A program made the translations under genes and the position numbers. Shown one piece after another: positions 8,476 to 18,305 of a DNA stretch of 64,000 bases. Location of the stretch: the NCBI GenBank assembly GCA_009782875.1, contig WRIE01000001.1:140306-204305 (forward strand). Direction: 5' to 3'. The notes below the pieces were generated by a model. That model was not told the origin of the DNA. It saw only the letters and a list, made by a program, of their open reading frames with translations, and searched no databases. Positions within the stretch are counted from its first letter, which is position 1, and each line of letters opens with the position of its first letter. This DNA is from Eubacteriaceae bacterium. GTDB taxonomy: Bacteria > Bacillota > Clostridia > Eubacteriales > Anaerofustaceae.

Positions 8476-9859
8476 TTACGCTGTCCCACTCTCTTTTTGC
8501 CGGTTTTCCCTGGCATAAAACTCTGCTAGCCCGTCGTCTATTTTGTAGAATAGCTTGTTGATTGAAAAGCTGATCCCATAACACAAAACAGGTATCCCTC
8601 CATAGATGCTCATGAAATTCCTGGTAAATACAGCGCTCGCCTCCAAACCTGGCGATTATCCGATCAAGGCAAGGCCGAGCAGCGCCACAGTGCTGCTTGC
8701 GAACATTGAGATTTTCAACGGTATATTTGGCTGCGACTGGACCATGTCCCGGGTATCGACGCCTGTCTTGTAGTACCCGTACTCCGCGAAGTCGATGATA
8801 TAGCAAATATAAACCCTGAATTGATTGACTTGAAAAAGGAAGCGGCAATATTGATTGCCATAAATGCATAGATGCTTGATGCCCCAAAAAAGACCATGGC
8901 GATGCTCGATAGAACACTTAGCAGCTCGCTATACAAAAGCGATTTTAGCCTTCCCAGCTTCAAGCCTATTTGCGGGCCGATGGCAAATGTGGCAAGGTTC
9001 GCAACCATTGACACGGTTTGGGCGCTAACGTACAACAGCAAGTTTGGGTCATTGCGTATGTAGATGTAATAGTATAGCGTGATCTGGCCAGGGGCGCCGG
9101 CTGCGATAAACTTGAATGTGTGGGAAAGCATACAAGCCAAAAGATATCGGTTGGAAGCCATGTTTCCCAACATTGCGCCATGGCTTGTTTTTTTCTTTTC
9201 TTTCTGCCCGGCGCGCTCTTGCTCAAATGGGGCATGGAGGTAAACCAGCGTGTTTGTCGCGCCAAAGAAAAAGAAACCGTAAATCGCGGCCATGATTAGA
9301 TATTGGTATTTACCCCGTTTACCCCGACCAAATGGCTGATGAGCAAAAGGAAAGGGGTTGCGGATGTCACCACCTGGCTCACTGCGGTAGGCCTGCTATA
9401 GGCGATTGTCATTTTGTTGCGCTTGTCCATATCCGCCCCGCCTGCAAACATCAGCGCACCATACTGGGCAGTCAGGATAAACGCGTTGGGCACCCTGGCA
9501 AAGAGATGGCCGACTACAACAAAAACATAGCGGGCGGCAAGAGGTATATTGAAAGGCAGGAAAGTGATGATATAGGAAGAGCAGTAAAGGGGCCGTGCAA
9601 TTTTTAGCCACGGCACATACTTGCCCCCCGGCATGTCCGATTTCTCTATAACAGGGCCTACAAAAAGGGTTGTGGAAAAATCGATGAGTTTTGCTGTAAA
9701 AAGCATTGCAGCCACATCTGTCACCGGTATCAACAAATAGTCGGTGAGGTAAAGATTGATGAAACTCCCCGGCTGCATGGCAAAACTGGTAAAGATGCCA
9801 TGGAGGGCATACATCAAAATTTGCTTTCTATCACTTTGTGCCAAGTCTTTTGTTTTCAT
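8476..9859 (-). pseudogene. GPH-family transporter, tandem copy 3, inactivated
   Basis: The copy is homologous to its neighbours along its whole length but broken at three places. Near 9310 a 9-base direct duplication (TTTACCCCG twice) and a net one-base loss shift the frame, ending the N-terminal part at 9296. Near 8805 a one-base loss occurs within the segment equivalent to YIIDCAEYG. Near 8655 an in-frame TAA replaces the Tyr codon of the GYFPGMEA block. The start, ribosome site and C-terminal stop are intact, so decay is fairly recent. Three separate lesions make sequencing error an unlikely explanation for all of them. Confidence 0.85.
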
Positions 9860-9895
9860 AATTCCTCCATAGCAATGGAGCCAAGCAATAAGATT

Positions 9896-11278
9896 TTATG
9901 CCATCTCACTTTCTTTTTGCCTGTTTTGCCTGGCATAAAACTCCGCTTCGGCATCGTCTATCTTGTAGAACAGCCTGTTGATTGAAAAGCTGATCCCGTA
10001 GCACAAAACAGGCACCCCCCCATAGATGAGCATGAAATTCCTCGTAAAAACAGCGTTTGCCTCCATTCCGGGGAAGTATCCAATCAAGCCTATGCCAAGC
10101 AGCGCCACTGCGCCGCTTGCGAACTGGGCGATTTTCACCGGTATGTTAGTCAGCGACTGGATTATATCCCGGCTATCGACGCCTGTCTTATAGAATCCGT
10201 ATTCTGCGCAGTCGATGATATAGCCCGTTAAATACCCTGAATTGACTGACTTTATAAAACTTGTTGCAATGCTGATACCCATAAAGGCGTAGATGCTTGA
10301 CGCCCCAAAAAAGACCATGGCCAAACTTGTGAAAACACACAACAGCTCGCTATATAAAAGCGATTTTAGCCTTCCCAGCTTTAGGCCTATTTGCGGGCCA
10401 ATGGCTACTGTAGCCAAGTGCACAACCATTGACAACGTTTGGGAACTGGCGAATAGCAACAAGTTGGGGTCATTGCGTATGTAGATGTAGTAATACAGCG
10501 TGATCTGGCCCGGCGCGCCGGCAGCTATCAGTGAAAATGTGTGGGACAATAAACAAGCCACAAGCTGGGGGTTTGAAGCCATGCTTTTCAGCAATGCCCC
10601 ATGGCTTGTTTTTTTCCTTTCACCTTGCCCGGCGCGCTTTTGCTCAAATGGTTCATGGAGGTAAATCAGCGTGTTTGTAGCGCCAAAGAAAAAGAAGCCA
10701 TAAATCGCGGCCATGACTAGATATTGGTATTCTGCCCCGACCAAATGGCCAATGAGCAGAAGGAAAGGGGCTGTGGTTGCGGATGTCACCACCTGGCTTA
10801 CAGCGGAAAATCTTCCTGCGGTGATTACCATCTTGTTGCGCTTGTCCATATCAGCCCCGCCTGAATGCATCAATGCCGCATATTGGCAAGCCAGGATAAA
10901 CGCGTTAGGCACCTTGACAAAGAGATGGCTGGTTATGACAAGGGCATAGCGCATGGAAAGGGGCATATCAAAAGGCAGGAAAACAATGATATAGGAAAGA
11001 TAGTAAAGGGGCTTTGCGATTTTTAGCCATGGCACGTACTTGCCCCCCGGCAATTTCGATTTCTCGATAACCGGGCCTACAAAAAAGCTCGCCAGAAAAT
11101 CGAGGGCTTTCGCCACAAGAAGCATTCCTGCCACATCTGCCACCGGTATCAGCAAATAGTCAGTGAGGTAAAGGCTGATGAAATTTCCTGGCTGCAAAGC
11201 AAAATTTATAAAAGCGCTATGGGGGGCATACACAATAATTTGCTTTCTGTCGTCTTTGTTTGAGTGGTCGGTTCCCAT
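9896..11278 (-). CDS. GPH-family transporter, tandem copy 4
   Basis: This intact 460-residue member of the tandem set begins at the ATG at 11278 (MGTDHSNKDDRKQ). The frame extends 21 codons further upstream, but the aligned N-termini of the other copies and a GGAGG-type site support this start. Blocks shared with the others include YIYIRNDPNLLLFAS and DCAEYGFYKTGVDSRD. It is the copy closest in DNA sequence to ruined copy 3, which makes it the best reference for the lesions there. Substrate is unknown. Confidence 0.75.
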   Translation of the reverse strand: MGTDHSNKDDRKQIIVYAPHSAFINFALQPGNFISLYLTDYLLIPVADVAGMLLVAKALDFLASFFVGPVIEKSKLPGGKYVPWLKIAKPLYYLSYIIVFLPFDMPLSMRYALVITSHLFVKVPNAFILACQYAALMHSGGADMDKRNKMVITAGRFSAVSQVVTSATTAPFLLLIGHLVGAEYQYLVMAAIYGFFFFGATNTLIYLHEPFEQKRAGQGERKKTSHGALLKSMASNPQLVACLLSHTFSLIAAGAPGQITLYYYIYIRNDPNLLLFASSQTLSMVVHLATVAIGPQIGLKLGRLKSLLYSELLCVFTSLAMVFFGASSIYAFMGISIATSFIKSVNSGYLTGYIIDCAEYGFYKTGVDSRDIIQSLTNIPVKIAQFASGAVALLGIGLIGYFPGMEANAVFTRNFMLIYGGVPVLCYGISFSINRLFYKIDDAEAEFYARQNRQKESEMA

Positions 11279-11369
11279 AACGCCTCCATAGACTTTGGAT
11301 GGTTTTTTTGTGCTTATATTCCTTTTTTTGTATAATTTCATATATTTGCGCTAGCAGCCTGGCAATAAA

Positions 11370-12749
11370 CTAAGCCATTCCAGCTTCTTTTCTCCGGTTT
11401 TCCCTGGCATAAAACTCCGCTTGCCCATCGTCTATTTTGTAGAACATTATATTGATCAAAAAGCTGATCCCATAACCTATAGCAGGCAATCCCCCATAGA
11501 TAACCATAAAATCCCGGCTAAAAGCGGCGCTGGCCTCCATTCCTGGGAAATAGCCAATCAAGCCAAGGCCAAGCAGGGCCACAGTGCTGCCTGTGAACTG
11601 GGCAATTTTCAGTGGTATATTTGTCAGCGACTGGACTATAGCCCGGGCATCAATGCCGGTCTTATAATACCCGTACTCTGCGCAGTCGAGGATATAGCTC
11701 GTTGCAAACCCCGAAATGAATGACCTGAAAAAGGTAGAGGCGATGTTTATTCCCATAAACGCGTAGATGCTGGACGCGCCGAAGAAAATCATAGCGACGC
11801 TAGTGAAAACACATAGCAGCTCGCCAAGCAAAAGCGCTTTTAGCCTTCCCAGCTTCAAGCCTATTTGCGGGCCGATTGCCACTGTAGCCAGGTACACAAG
11901 CATAGACACAGTTTGGGCACTGGCATATAGCAGCAAGTTGGGGTCATTGCGTATGTATATGTAATAGTAAAGCGTGATCTGGCCCGGGGCGCCGTAAGCT
12001 GTCAATGAGAAAGTGTGGGAGAATAAAAAAGCTATAAGCTGGGGGTTTGAAACCATGCTTTTTAGCATAACCCGAAGGCTTGCCTTTTGCTTTTCGTCCT
12101 GCAAGGCTCTCTTTTGCTCAAATGGGGCATGGAGGTTAACTAGCGTGTTTGTCGCGCCAAAGAAAAAGCAGCCGTAAATCGCAGCCATAAACAAAAACTG
12201 GTATTTTATCCTAACCAAATGACCAGCCAGCAAAAGGAATGGGGTTGTGGTTGCAGATGAGAATACCGCGCACGCAGCGGTCATCCGGGAAGAGGCGATT
12301 GCCATTTTGTTGCGTTTGCCCATATCTGTCCCGCCAACAAGCATCAATGCCCCGTATTGGGAAGTCAGGATAAACGCATTGGGGATCTTGACAAGGAGAT
12401 GGCCGATTACAACAACAACGTAGCGAGCAGCAAGGGGCATATTGAAAGGGAGAAAAGTGACAAGGTATGAAGAGTAGTAAAGGGGCCTTGCCATTTTTAG
12501 CCACGGTATATACTTTCCCCCCGGCAAGCTCGATTTCTCGATAGCCGGTCCTACAAAAAAGCTTGCAAGAAAATCGATGGCTTTCGCTGCAAGAAGCATC
12601 GCAGCAACATCAGCCACCGGTATGAGCAAATGGTCAGTGAGGAAAAGATTTATGAAGTTTCCCGGAACCATGGCAAGATTGATAAAGAAGCCATGGAGGG
12701 CATACAAAATAATTTGTTTTCTTTCGCTTTGGACTGCATCTGTTCCCAT
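11370..12749 (-). CDS. GPH-family transporter, tandem copy 5
   Basis: This 459-residue transporter is the first of the tandem set to be transcribed and lies about 130 bases downstream of the NifK-like gene, with no obvious terminator between them. It may therefore be co-transcribed with the chelatase and reductase genes. ATG 12749 (MGTDAVQSERKQ) aligns with the start of copy 4 and has a GAGAGG-type site. The central loop is divergent (EKQKASLRVMLK). A transporter group at the end of a tetrapyrrole cluster could move the product or a precursor, but the GPH family is not known for tetrapyrroles. Confidence 0.75.
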   Translation of the reverse strand: MGTDAVQSERKQIILYALHGFFINLAMVPGNFINLFLTDHLLIPVADVAAMLLAAKAIDFLASFFVGPAIEKSSLPGGKYIPWLKMARPLYYSSYLVTFLPFNMPLAARYVVVVIGHLLVKIPNAFILTSQYGALMLVGGTDMGKRNKMAIASSRMTAACAVFSSATTTPFLLLAGHLVRIKYQFLFMAAIYGCFFFGATNTLVNLHAPFEQKRALQDEKQKASLRVMLKSMVSNPQLIAFLFSHTFSLTAYGAPGQITLYYYIYIRNDPNLLLYASAQTVSMLVYLATVAIGPQIGLKLGRLKALLLGELLCVFTSVAMIFFGASSIYAFMGINIASTFFRSFISGFATSYILDCAEYGYYKTGIDARAIVQSLTNIPLKIAQFTGSTVALLGLGLIGYFPGMEASAAFSRDFMVIYGGLPAIGYGISFLINIMFYKIDDGQAEFYARENRRKEAGMA

Positions 12750-12880
12750 AACCTCTCCATAGCCATTGGATTTTTTTTCTGCCAGTATTCCTGCCTGATT
12801 TCGAGGCGGCAGCCTGTATACAAGCCTTGCCGACGCCAAGGTAGAGTTATGAAGCCGGCTAGGCTTGCAAAAGAAATAGG

Positions 12881-14176
12881 CTAAAACAACAAACCGTTAA
12901 GCACCTGCTCCACTATCAGCATCGAGCCTGCCACCCCCAGATGGGTCTTGTCGATGACATCCACATAACCCATGCTCGGAAGCGCGTTCTCAACACCGAC
13001 AAAACGAAAACCGGCGCCGACCAGTCGCGATATCGTCGCCCCTGAAGCAAAAACCAGCTCGCTTTCGCCATCTGACATTATGTCCCGGCCAAGCAGCCCG
13101 GACAACCCATGTGCAGCCAGCAGCTCTTCAGTTTTGTGGCGCATGCCATCCATCTCGGGGCAAAAAACGCAGGCTGCCTGTGGCAACATGCCGAAATAGC
13201 CTATGAAAAACTTGAAATAGGCATAAATTTCAGAGTATGTGCCTTCTACAGCGACCCTGGCTCCCCTGGGAAGCCCCACAGACGACGCCAATCGCCAGAC
13301 ATGCATATAGGCTGCAGCCCTTGCCCGCCCGCAGTCTTCCAAAGCGGGTCCAGGATCTGCGCCAAGCCTGGCGCAGATGTCGACGACAAAATCTTCAGTC
13401 GGGCCAAAACCGATTGGAGGGCCGTCGCATAGCATATACGCAGTCCCCAGCGTATCCTCCAAATACTTCGCGGCTCTAATCCCGTACTCATGCCTCACAA
13501 CGATATTTAACGCGGCAGCGCCAATATCCATGATTTCCTCTATTGATGAGCCGGCGCAAAGGGCGCAGTTGACTTTGATTCCGCAAAGGCCAAGCAGGCG
13601 TTTCAACTCAGCCAGGTCCCCTTTGAAGTATTTCTGGAAAAGGGACAGGCCAAGCAAATTCACGGTTTTATCAACAACGGGTTTTTTTTGCGGGTTTAGC
13701 GTCTCAAGCAAAGCCAGCGCTCCGGTTTCAAATCCGGCGCAAATGTCAGTTGAGTAGCCGGGTGTCTCTAGGAGGACAGCATCGATATCGCTAAAAACGT
13801 TGTTTACTATGCCTTCCAAATCATCCCCGATAAGCGCAGCCCCTGGCGTGTTTACAATAGCAAGCAATTTATGGTTGGGCAGTTTTTCTTTGATGTATTC
13901 AAGGCCTTCGACAAGCTTGTCCCTGCCGCCATATATGTAGTCCCCGCTGTCAAGGAAAGTGCTGGGGATGCGGGATTGTCCGAAGAAAAACCTTTCATTG
14001 AAGTTCAACGGGTCAAACTGCTTTTGGCGCAGAATCTGCCTCTCGCTGATCCCGGAGTGGTAATACCTGCAGCCAGTGGGGCCATTGAGGAGCACTACAC
14101 TGCCTGCAACTCCTTCAAGGGCGAAGAGCGCCCCTGAGATGCCGTCAGGAGTAATACTGGTTAAATAATCGTTCAT
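12881..14176 (-). CDS. nitrogenase component 1-like subunit (NifK/BchB position)
   Basis: The 431-residue protein belongs to the oxidoreductase/nitrogenase component 1 superfamily. It keeps the GPTGCRYYH motif with Cys36 and the IGDDLEGIV motif (116-124). The two other cluster-ligand cysteines usual in NifD/NifK are absent: TPDGISGALFAL near residue 10 and NTPGAALIGDD near residue 110 hold none. That pattern fits a partner subunit giving one ligand to a [4Fe-4S] cluster, as BchB gives one Asp in the dark protochlorophyllide reductase. The start overlaps the upstream fusion gene by 32 bases, so the two are probably made together. No nitrogenase cofactor genes are near. Confidence 0.8.
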   Translation of the reverse strand: MNDYLTSITPDGISGALFALEGVAGSVVLLNGPTGCRYYHSGISERQILRQKQFDPLNFNERFFFGQSRIPSTFLDSGDYIYGGRDKLVEGLEYIKEKLPNHKLLAIVNTPGAALIGDDLEGIVNNVFSDIDAVLLETPGYSTDICAGFETGALALLETLNPQKKPVVDKTVNLLGLSLFQKYFKGDLAELKRLLGLCGIKVNCALCAGSSIEEIMDIGAAALNIVVRHEYGIRAAKYLEDTLGTAYMLCDGPPIGFGPTEDFVVDICARLGADPGPALEDCGRARAAAYMHVWRLASSVGLPRGARVAVEGTYSEIYAYFKFFIGYFGMLPQAACVFCPEMDGMRHKTEELLAAHGLSGLLGRDIMSDGESELVFASGATISRLVGAGFRFVGVENALPSMGYVDVIDKTHLGVAGSMLIVEQVLNGLLF

Positions 14177-16364
14177 CGTTCTCCCACTCTCCTCTCAAGC
14201 CCAGAGCCAAAAGGCCTGCCCAGCGCTCTATATAATCAAGGCCTGCAAAGAAGCCGGTGTCATGGACCATTTGCAGCGCGTCAACCACAGCCACTTCGCT
14301 GGGCGCGTTTGATGTGTAATTGCTAAGCAGGATATCAGGCTTGAGCAGAGCAATATCGGCCTCCCGTTTGCTGATATCGTAATCCTCTTCGATAAAGAAC
14401 CCATCGGATATCTTTGTCCTGAATCCCTCGTCGCTTGATGACTTGATTATGCATAGCTTCGCTATCTCGATCCCCGAGTCGACAGCCGCGCCGAGGAGCC
14501 AGTCGAGGTCATGGCTGTATGTGACAACCATCAACCGCTTGCCTTCCAAAGAAGCCCTCAGCCTGCTGGTCGCTTTCTCATAGCGTTCCTTGTTTAGGGC
14601 GACAATCGACTCTGCCACATCTTGTTTCCCGTAGATGCCGCCAATCTCTCTTAGCCAATCCACTGTGTCGCCAAAACCTATCGGAAGTTTTCGGCCGAAG
14701 AATTTGGCCCCGAACTCAGTTTCAAAAAAGCCTTTTAGCTGTCTAGTGGAATAGTCGTCATTTGCCAGCAAGTTCAGCGCAGCCTTGTTGAAGCCTGCAA
14801 GGCTCTCATAATCTGTTTCGCATAAAAAGCGGCAGTTCACCTTCACACCCATTGCCAAAAGATAGCCTTCCACAGCCTCAAACAATTCCGGGGTGTTTCT
14901 ATAGCTTGGCCGTTCGAAAAGAATGTTGACTAGGTTCTCCTCCGGCTGGACTCGTGTGTCGATAACTTGCCTTGCAAGCTCGATGTAGCTCATCATAGTG
15001 CCCTGGGAGTAATCCCCGGTCATATTGCCGTCTGCCTTCAAGGTGAATATCGGCGTGCCGGCATTGCCTAAAGCCCTGGCTTGGTCAATGTCATCCCCGA
15101 TAATCCCTGAGGGGCATGCGCTCGCAATGATGATAGCCTTTGGTTTTCCTGCCATAACCTCGGCAACCTTTTGCTCAAGCTTCTCCATTCCCCCAAAAAC
15201 CATTTCCGGCTCTCCCATGTCGGTAGCCACTAAGTTGGGGGATACAGATGAAGGCAACAGGGAGCCCCTCTCGAAGAGCCGCCTCCTGCCTGTGCCGCCC
15301 ATCCCGTTGTAGGAGATATACACGCAGCTTTTGGGGGCATGCGCAATCACTACTGCATCCCTTATCTGGGTCGCCACATACAATGCGCCATTAAAAGCGC
15401 AACTGGACAACGCTTCCCCGTTTGCGACACTTTTTGACAAGTAGCGCTTGGAGGATGAGAAGTCTAAAAAACTGTTTTTGGCCTGGGCCTCGATACAGGC
15501 AGGCAAGTTGGCGCTAGTGGCAATATCACCCGCAATCCCTGAAGCCTCCGCCTTTTCAGAGAATGTGGCGCCCAATACGATATGCTCCAAGTCCTCATCA
15601 GAAAGGGGCCGGGCTTCATGCTTCTGTACCCCGTTTATGACTGCTTTGGCAAGCAGGTCAAAAATGATAGCCTCGGGGCACTTAGGGCTGGACTCTGCAA
15701 GTGTCATGTTTTTCGCTTCTGCTTCCATAAATGCGCTAGACCGGGGTATGTCTGCGATTACTGGCAGCCCTACAGCCGAGCAAAACGCCTGTACCCGGTC
15801 TGCCTCATCATCAATTCCCCGGCGGTTTAGGATGACACCGCCCACACGAGCCTGGCTGCCATCATAGTTGCGTATTCCCCGCAAGATATTGTTTGCGGCG
15901 TAAAGGGCCATAAACTCCCCTGATGTGACGATAAAAATCGTGTCAGCATACTCCCGGCGGATTGGCACTGCGAAGCCGCCGCAGACAACATCGCCAAGGA
16001 CATCATACATTGTGGCGTCATACCTTCCTTTAAGCTGGAAAGTCGACAGGAGCTCAAACAAGCTGATGATGCCCCGCCCGGCGCAACCTACCCCCGGCTG
16101 GGGGCCGCCCGCCTCTATGCATCCCACGCCTGCGAAACCTGTAGCTAAAATAGCGTTTAAGTTGTAATCTGGCGGGTTTGTGTTTCTCATATAGTCAAGG
16201 GCTGTATCAAGCCTCCTTCCACCAAGCAGCAGCCGTGTGGAGTCGTGCTTGGGATCGCACCCGATTTGGAGCACACTGCTGCCGTTCATTGACATTGCGG
16301 CAGAAAGATTGGCAGCCACAGTGGATTTGCCGATTCCGCCCTTGCCATAAATTGCTATTTCCAT
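14145..16364 (-). CDS. NifH-NifD-like fusion protein, ATP-dependent reductase
   Basis: Residues 1-260 are a NifH/BchL/CfbC-type iron protein. P-loop YGKGGIGKS is at 6-14, CDPKHDSTRLLLGG at 36-49, GVGCAGRG with Cys94, and DVLGDVVCGGF with Cys128; these cysteines bind the bridging [4Fe-4S] cluster in the family. Residues about 300-739 are a nitrogenase component 1 domain with Cys322, Cys347 (HAPKSCVYISY) and Cys417 (ASACPSGIIGDD), a full set of three cluster ligands. One uninterrupted frame joins them. Known relatives make these as separate proteins that dock and separate with ATP turnover. ATG 16364 is chosen over an upstream TTG because GAGAGG precedes it. A role in reducing a tetrapyrrole is inferred from the chelatase neighbours. 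Confidence 0.85.
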   Translation of the reverse strand: MEIAIYGKGGIGKSTVAANLSAAMSMNGSSVLQIGCDPKHDSTRLLLGGRRLDTALDYMRNTNPPDYNLNAILATGFAGVGCIEAGGPQPGVGCAGRGIISLFELLSTFQLKGRYDATMYDVLGDVVCGGFAVPIRREYADTIFIVTSGEFMALYAANNILRGIRNYDGSQARVGGVILNRRGIDDEADRVQAFCSAVGLPVIADIPRSSAFMEAEAKNMTLAESSPKCPEAIIFDLLAKAVINGVQKHEARPLSDEDLEHIVLGATFSEKAEASGIAGDIATSANLPACIEAQAKNSFLDFSSSKRYLSKSVANGEALSSCAFNGALYVATQIRDAVVIAHAPKSCVYISYNGMGGTGRRRLFERGSLLPSSVSPNLVATDMGEPEMVFGGMEKLEQKVAEVMAGKPKAIIIASACPSGIIGDDIDQARALGNAGTPIFTLKADGNMTGDYSQGTMMSYIELARQVIDTRVQPEENLVNILFERPSYRNTPELFEAVEGYLLAMGVKVNCRFLCETDYESLAGFNKAALNLLANDDYSTRQLKGFFETEFGAKFFGRKLPIGFGDTVDWLREIGGIYGKQDVAESIVALNKERYEKATSRLRASLEGKRLMVVTYSHDLDWLLGAAVDSGIEIAKLCIIKSSSDEGFRTKISDGFFIEEDYDISKREADIALLKPDILLSNYTSNAPSEVAVVDALQMVHDTGFFAGLDYIERWAGLLALGLRGEWENDERLFNQYYS

Positions 16365-16382
16365 AATAAATAAACCTCTCAA

Positions 16383-18305
16383 TCAAGCAGAGCGCACAGA
16401 ACCGGAAACGATCTGCACCAAATGCTCTGCGTTCAAGTCCTCTATCCGGTAGTAGTCAGCGCACATGGCCTCGGCAATCTTCTCTGCCAAACCAAGGCGT
16501 ATAAAATCATTTTCAGTATCCACAACCACGCTTTTGATGCCCCTAATGGCGATCTGGTTGGCAAGCGCGTAGACTTCCTCCATAGGTTTCGCTGTTTTAT
16601 CAGATGAGTTTGCGCGCCCGTCAGTGACAAGCACCAATACGGGCAGGATGTCTTTGTCTTTTAGGCGCTCCACCAGTATCGTGTCCAGCGCCAATTCCAA
16701 GCCCTTGGCCATCGGTGTGCGGCCGCCTGTGGGCAATTCAGCCAAGCGTTTTTGGGCAAGCTCCACGCTGCGGGTGATGCTGAGCAGAGTCTCGGCGGAA
16801 TCGTGGCGGAAAGCTATCATCCCCACTTTGTCCCTTTTTTGGTAAGAGTCATTCAGCAGGGAGCAAATAGCCCCTTTTACAGCCCTCATCCGCTGGTTGG
16901 CCCCCATGGAGCCGCTGGCGTCCACAGCGAAGATGATTGTATTGCCAGTGCGTTTCTCGCGGATCTTTTCCCTGAAATCAGAGTTTCTCACTGCGATGGC
17001 CATGCCATTTTTCTCCCGGGTCTTTTGATGCACAGCCGCTGCCCTGATAGTGGCGTCAAAGGCCAAGTCAGTGGTTTTCCCTTTAGGGAACGCAGCCCGC
17101 ACATACCTTCCTTGGCCTGATGTGGTTTTAAGCACATTGCGCCTGCCGCTGCCCTTGTTGATAGAGCGCACAACAGATTCGCTTATCCAAGGGAACACAT
17201 CAAAAGTCTCGCCGATTTCTTGCACATCTTCATCATCGACAGGTGGCGGGGGAGGCAAATCTGGCGGCAGCGGCTGGTTGTCAATCTCTTCTGCGTCATC
17301 TTGGCTGTCCTCGTCGTCCTGGTCATCTACTTGCTCATCCTCTTCGGGCATTTCCTCAGGCGGAGGGGGAGGCGGGTCTTCTGGCCCTTCCTGGTCTTCG
17401 AGCTCTTTGGGCTCCTCCATCTCTTCCATCGGCGGATCCTCTTCTTGTACATAATGGGCATTGTCCCGCACCCTGTGTGGCAGGGCATAAAGCGCCGCTG
17501 TCTGTATGTCCTCGGTGTTCAGCATAATGCGCCCGTCAAGGGCTGCGATAGCCTTCGCTGCCTCTATGATGCAGATCTCCGCCCTGTGGCCTGCGCAGTT
17601 GGAGCGGGCGGACAATGAGGAGGCGAGTTTCATTGCATTCTCGCTAGCCTCGATTTTCTCAAGGTTTTTTGCCGCAATCGCAATCCGGCTTGCCAGTTTT
17701 TCCTGGTCAGCCTCCCATCGCTTCATAAAAGCGGCGCTGTCCCGCTCATAACTGATGCGCCTCTTGATTATCTCTGCCCGGTCATTGGGGTTTTGCTCCC
17801 CCCTAATTTCCACATACAACCCGAAACGGTCTAAAAACTGCGGGCGCAGTTTGCCTTCCTCCGGGTTCATGCTTCCCACCAGCACGAAATTTGACCGGTA
17901 GGAATATGAAATGCCCTCCCTTTCAACGTTGGCTTTGCCGGAAGCTGCGCTTTCCAAGAGGCTGTTGATTATAAAGTCGCTAAGAAGGTTCACTTCATCG
18001 ATATACAGGATGTTGCCATCTGCAGCCGCCAGGATCCCCGGCTCGAAACTTCTTGTGCCTTCCCGGATAGCGGCTTTCAAGTCGATGGAGCCGATAAGCC
18101 TATCCTCTGTGATATTCAATGGCAGCTCAACGATCTTCATACCGCCCATTAAATCAGCCAATCCCCTGGCGACAGTGGATTTGGCTGTGCCTTTCTGGCC
18201 GCTCAGCAAAACACCGCCGATCCTTGGATTGATCGCATTCCACAATAGGGCGTTTTTCATCTCGTCTTGGCCGAGAATAGCGGTAAACGGAAATACTTGC
18301 CTCAT
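16383..18305 (-). CDS. chelatase subunit D-like (AAA+ plus VWA domain)
   Basis: The 640-residue protein has an N-terminal AAA+ domain with Walker A GQKGTAKST (36-44) and Walker B ILYIDEVNLL. A long linker of Pro, Glu and Asp runs about 285-355, and the C-terminal von Willebrand A domain has MIDAS motif DASGSMG. This is the ChlD/BchD/CobT-like plan in which the D subunit links the ATPase ring to the large H/CobN subunit during ATP-driven metal insertion. Unlike some ChlD proteins, both Walker motifs look intact. Its ATG overlaps the stop of the upstream CobN-like gene as ATGA, so the two are translationally coupled. The metal (Mg, Co or other) cannot be told from sequence. Confidence 0.88.
   Translation of the reverse strand: MRQVFPFTAILGQDEMKNALLWNAINPRIGGVLLSGQKGTAKSTVARGLADLMGGMKIVELPLNITEDRLIGSIDLKAAIREGTRSFEPGILAAADGNILYIDEVNLLSDFIINSLLESAASGKANVEREGISYSYRSNFVLVGSMNPEEGKLRPQFLDRFGLYVEIRGEQNPNDRAEIIKRRISYERDSAAFMKRWEADQEKLASRIAIAAKNLEKIEASENAMKLASSLSARSNCAGHRAEICIIEAAKAIAALDGRIMLNTEDIQTAALYALPHRVRDNAHYVQEEDPPMEEMEEPKELEDQEGPEDPPPPPPEEMPEEDEQVDDQDDEDSQDDAEEIDNQPLPPDLPPPPPVDDEDVQEIGETFDVFPWISESVVRSINKGSGRRNVLKTTSGQGRYVRAAFPKGKTTDLAFDATIRAAAVHQKTREKNGMAIAVRNSDFREKIREKRTGNTIIFAVDASGSMGANQRMRAVKGAICSLLNDSYQKRDKVGMIAFRHDSAETLLSITRSVELAQKRLAELPTGGRTPMAKGLELALDTILVERLKDKDILPVLVLVTDGRANSSDKTAKPMEEVYALANQIAIRGIKSVVVDTENDFIRLGLAEKIAEAMCADYYRIEDLNAEHLVQIVSGSVRSA

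Noticed and set aside
12881..16364. A nitrogen-fixation nif operon
   Set aside because: No nifB, nifE/N or nifV-like genes are present, component 1 lacks the usual full ligand set in the K-like subunit, and the neighbours are chelatases.
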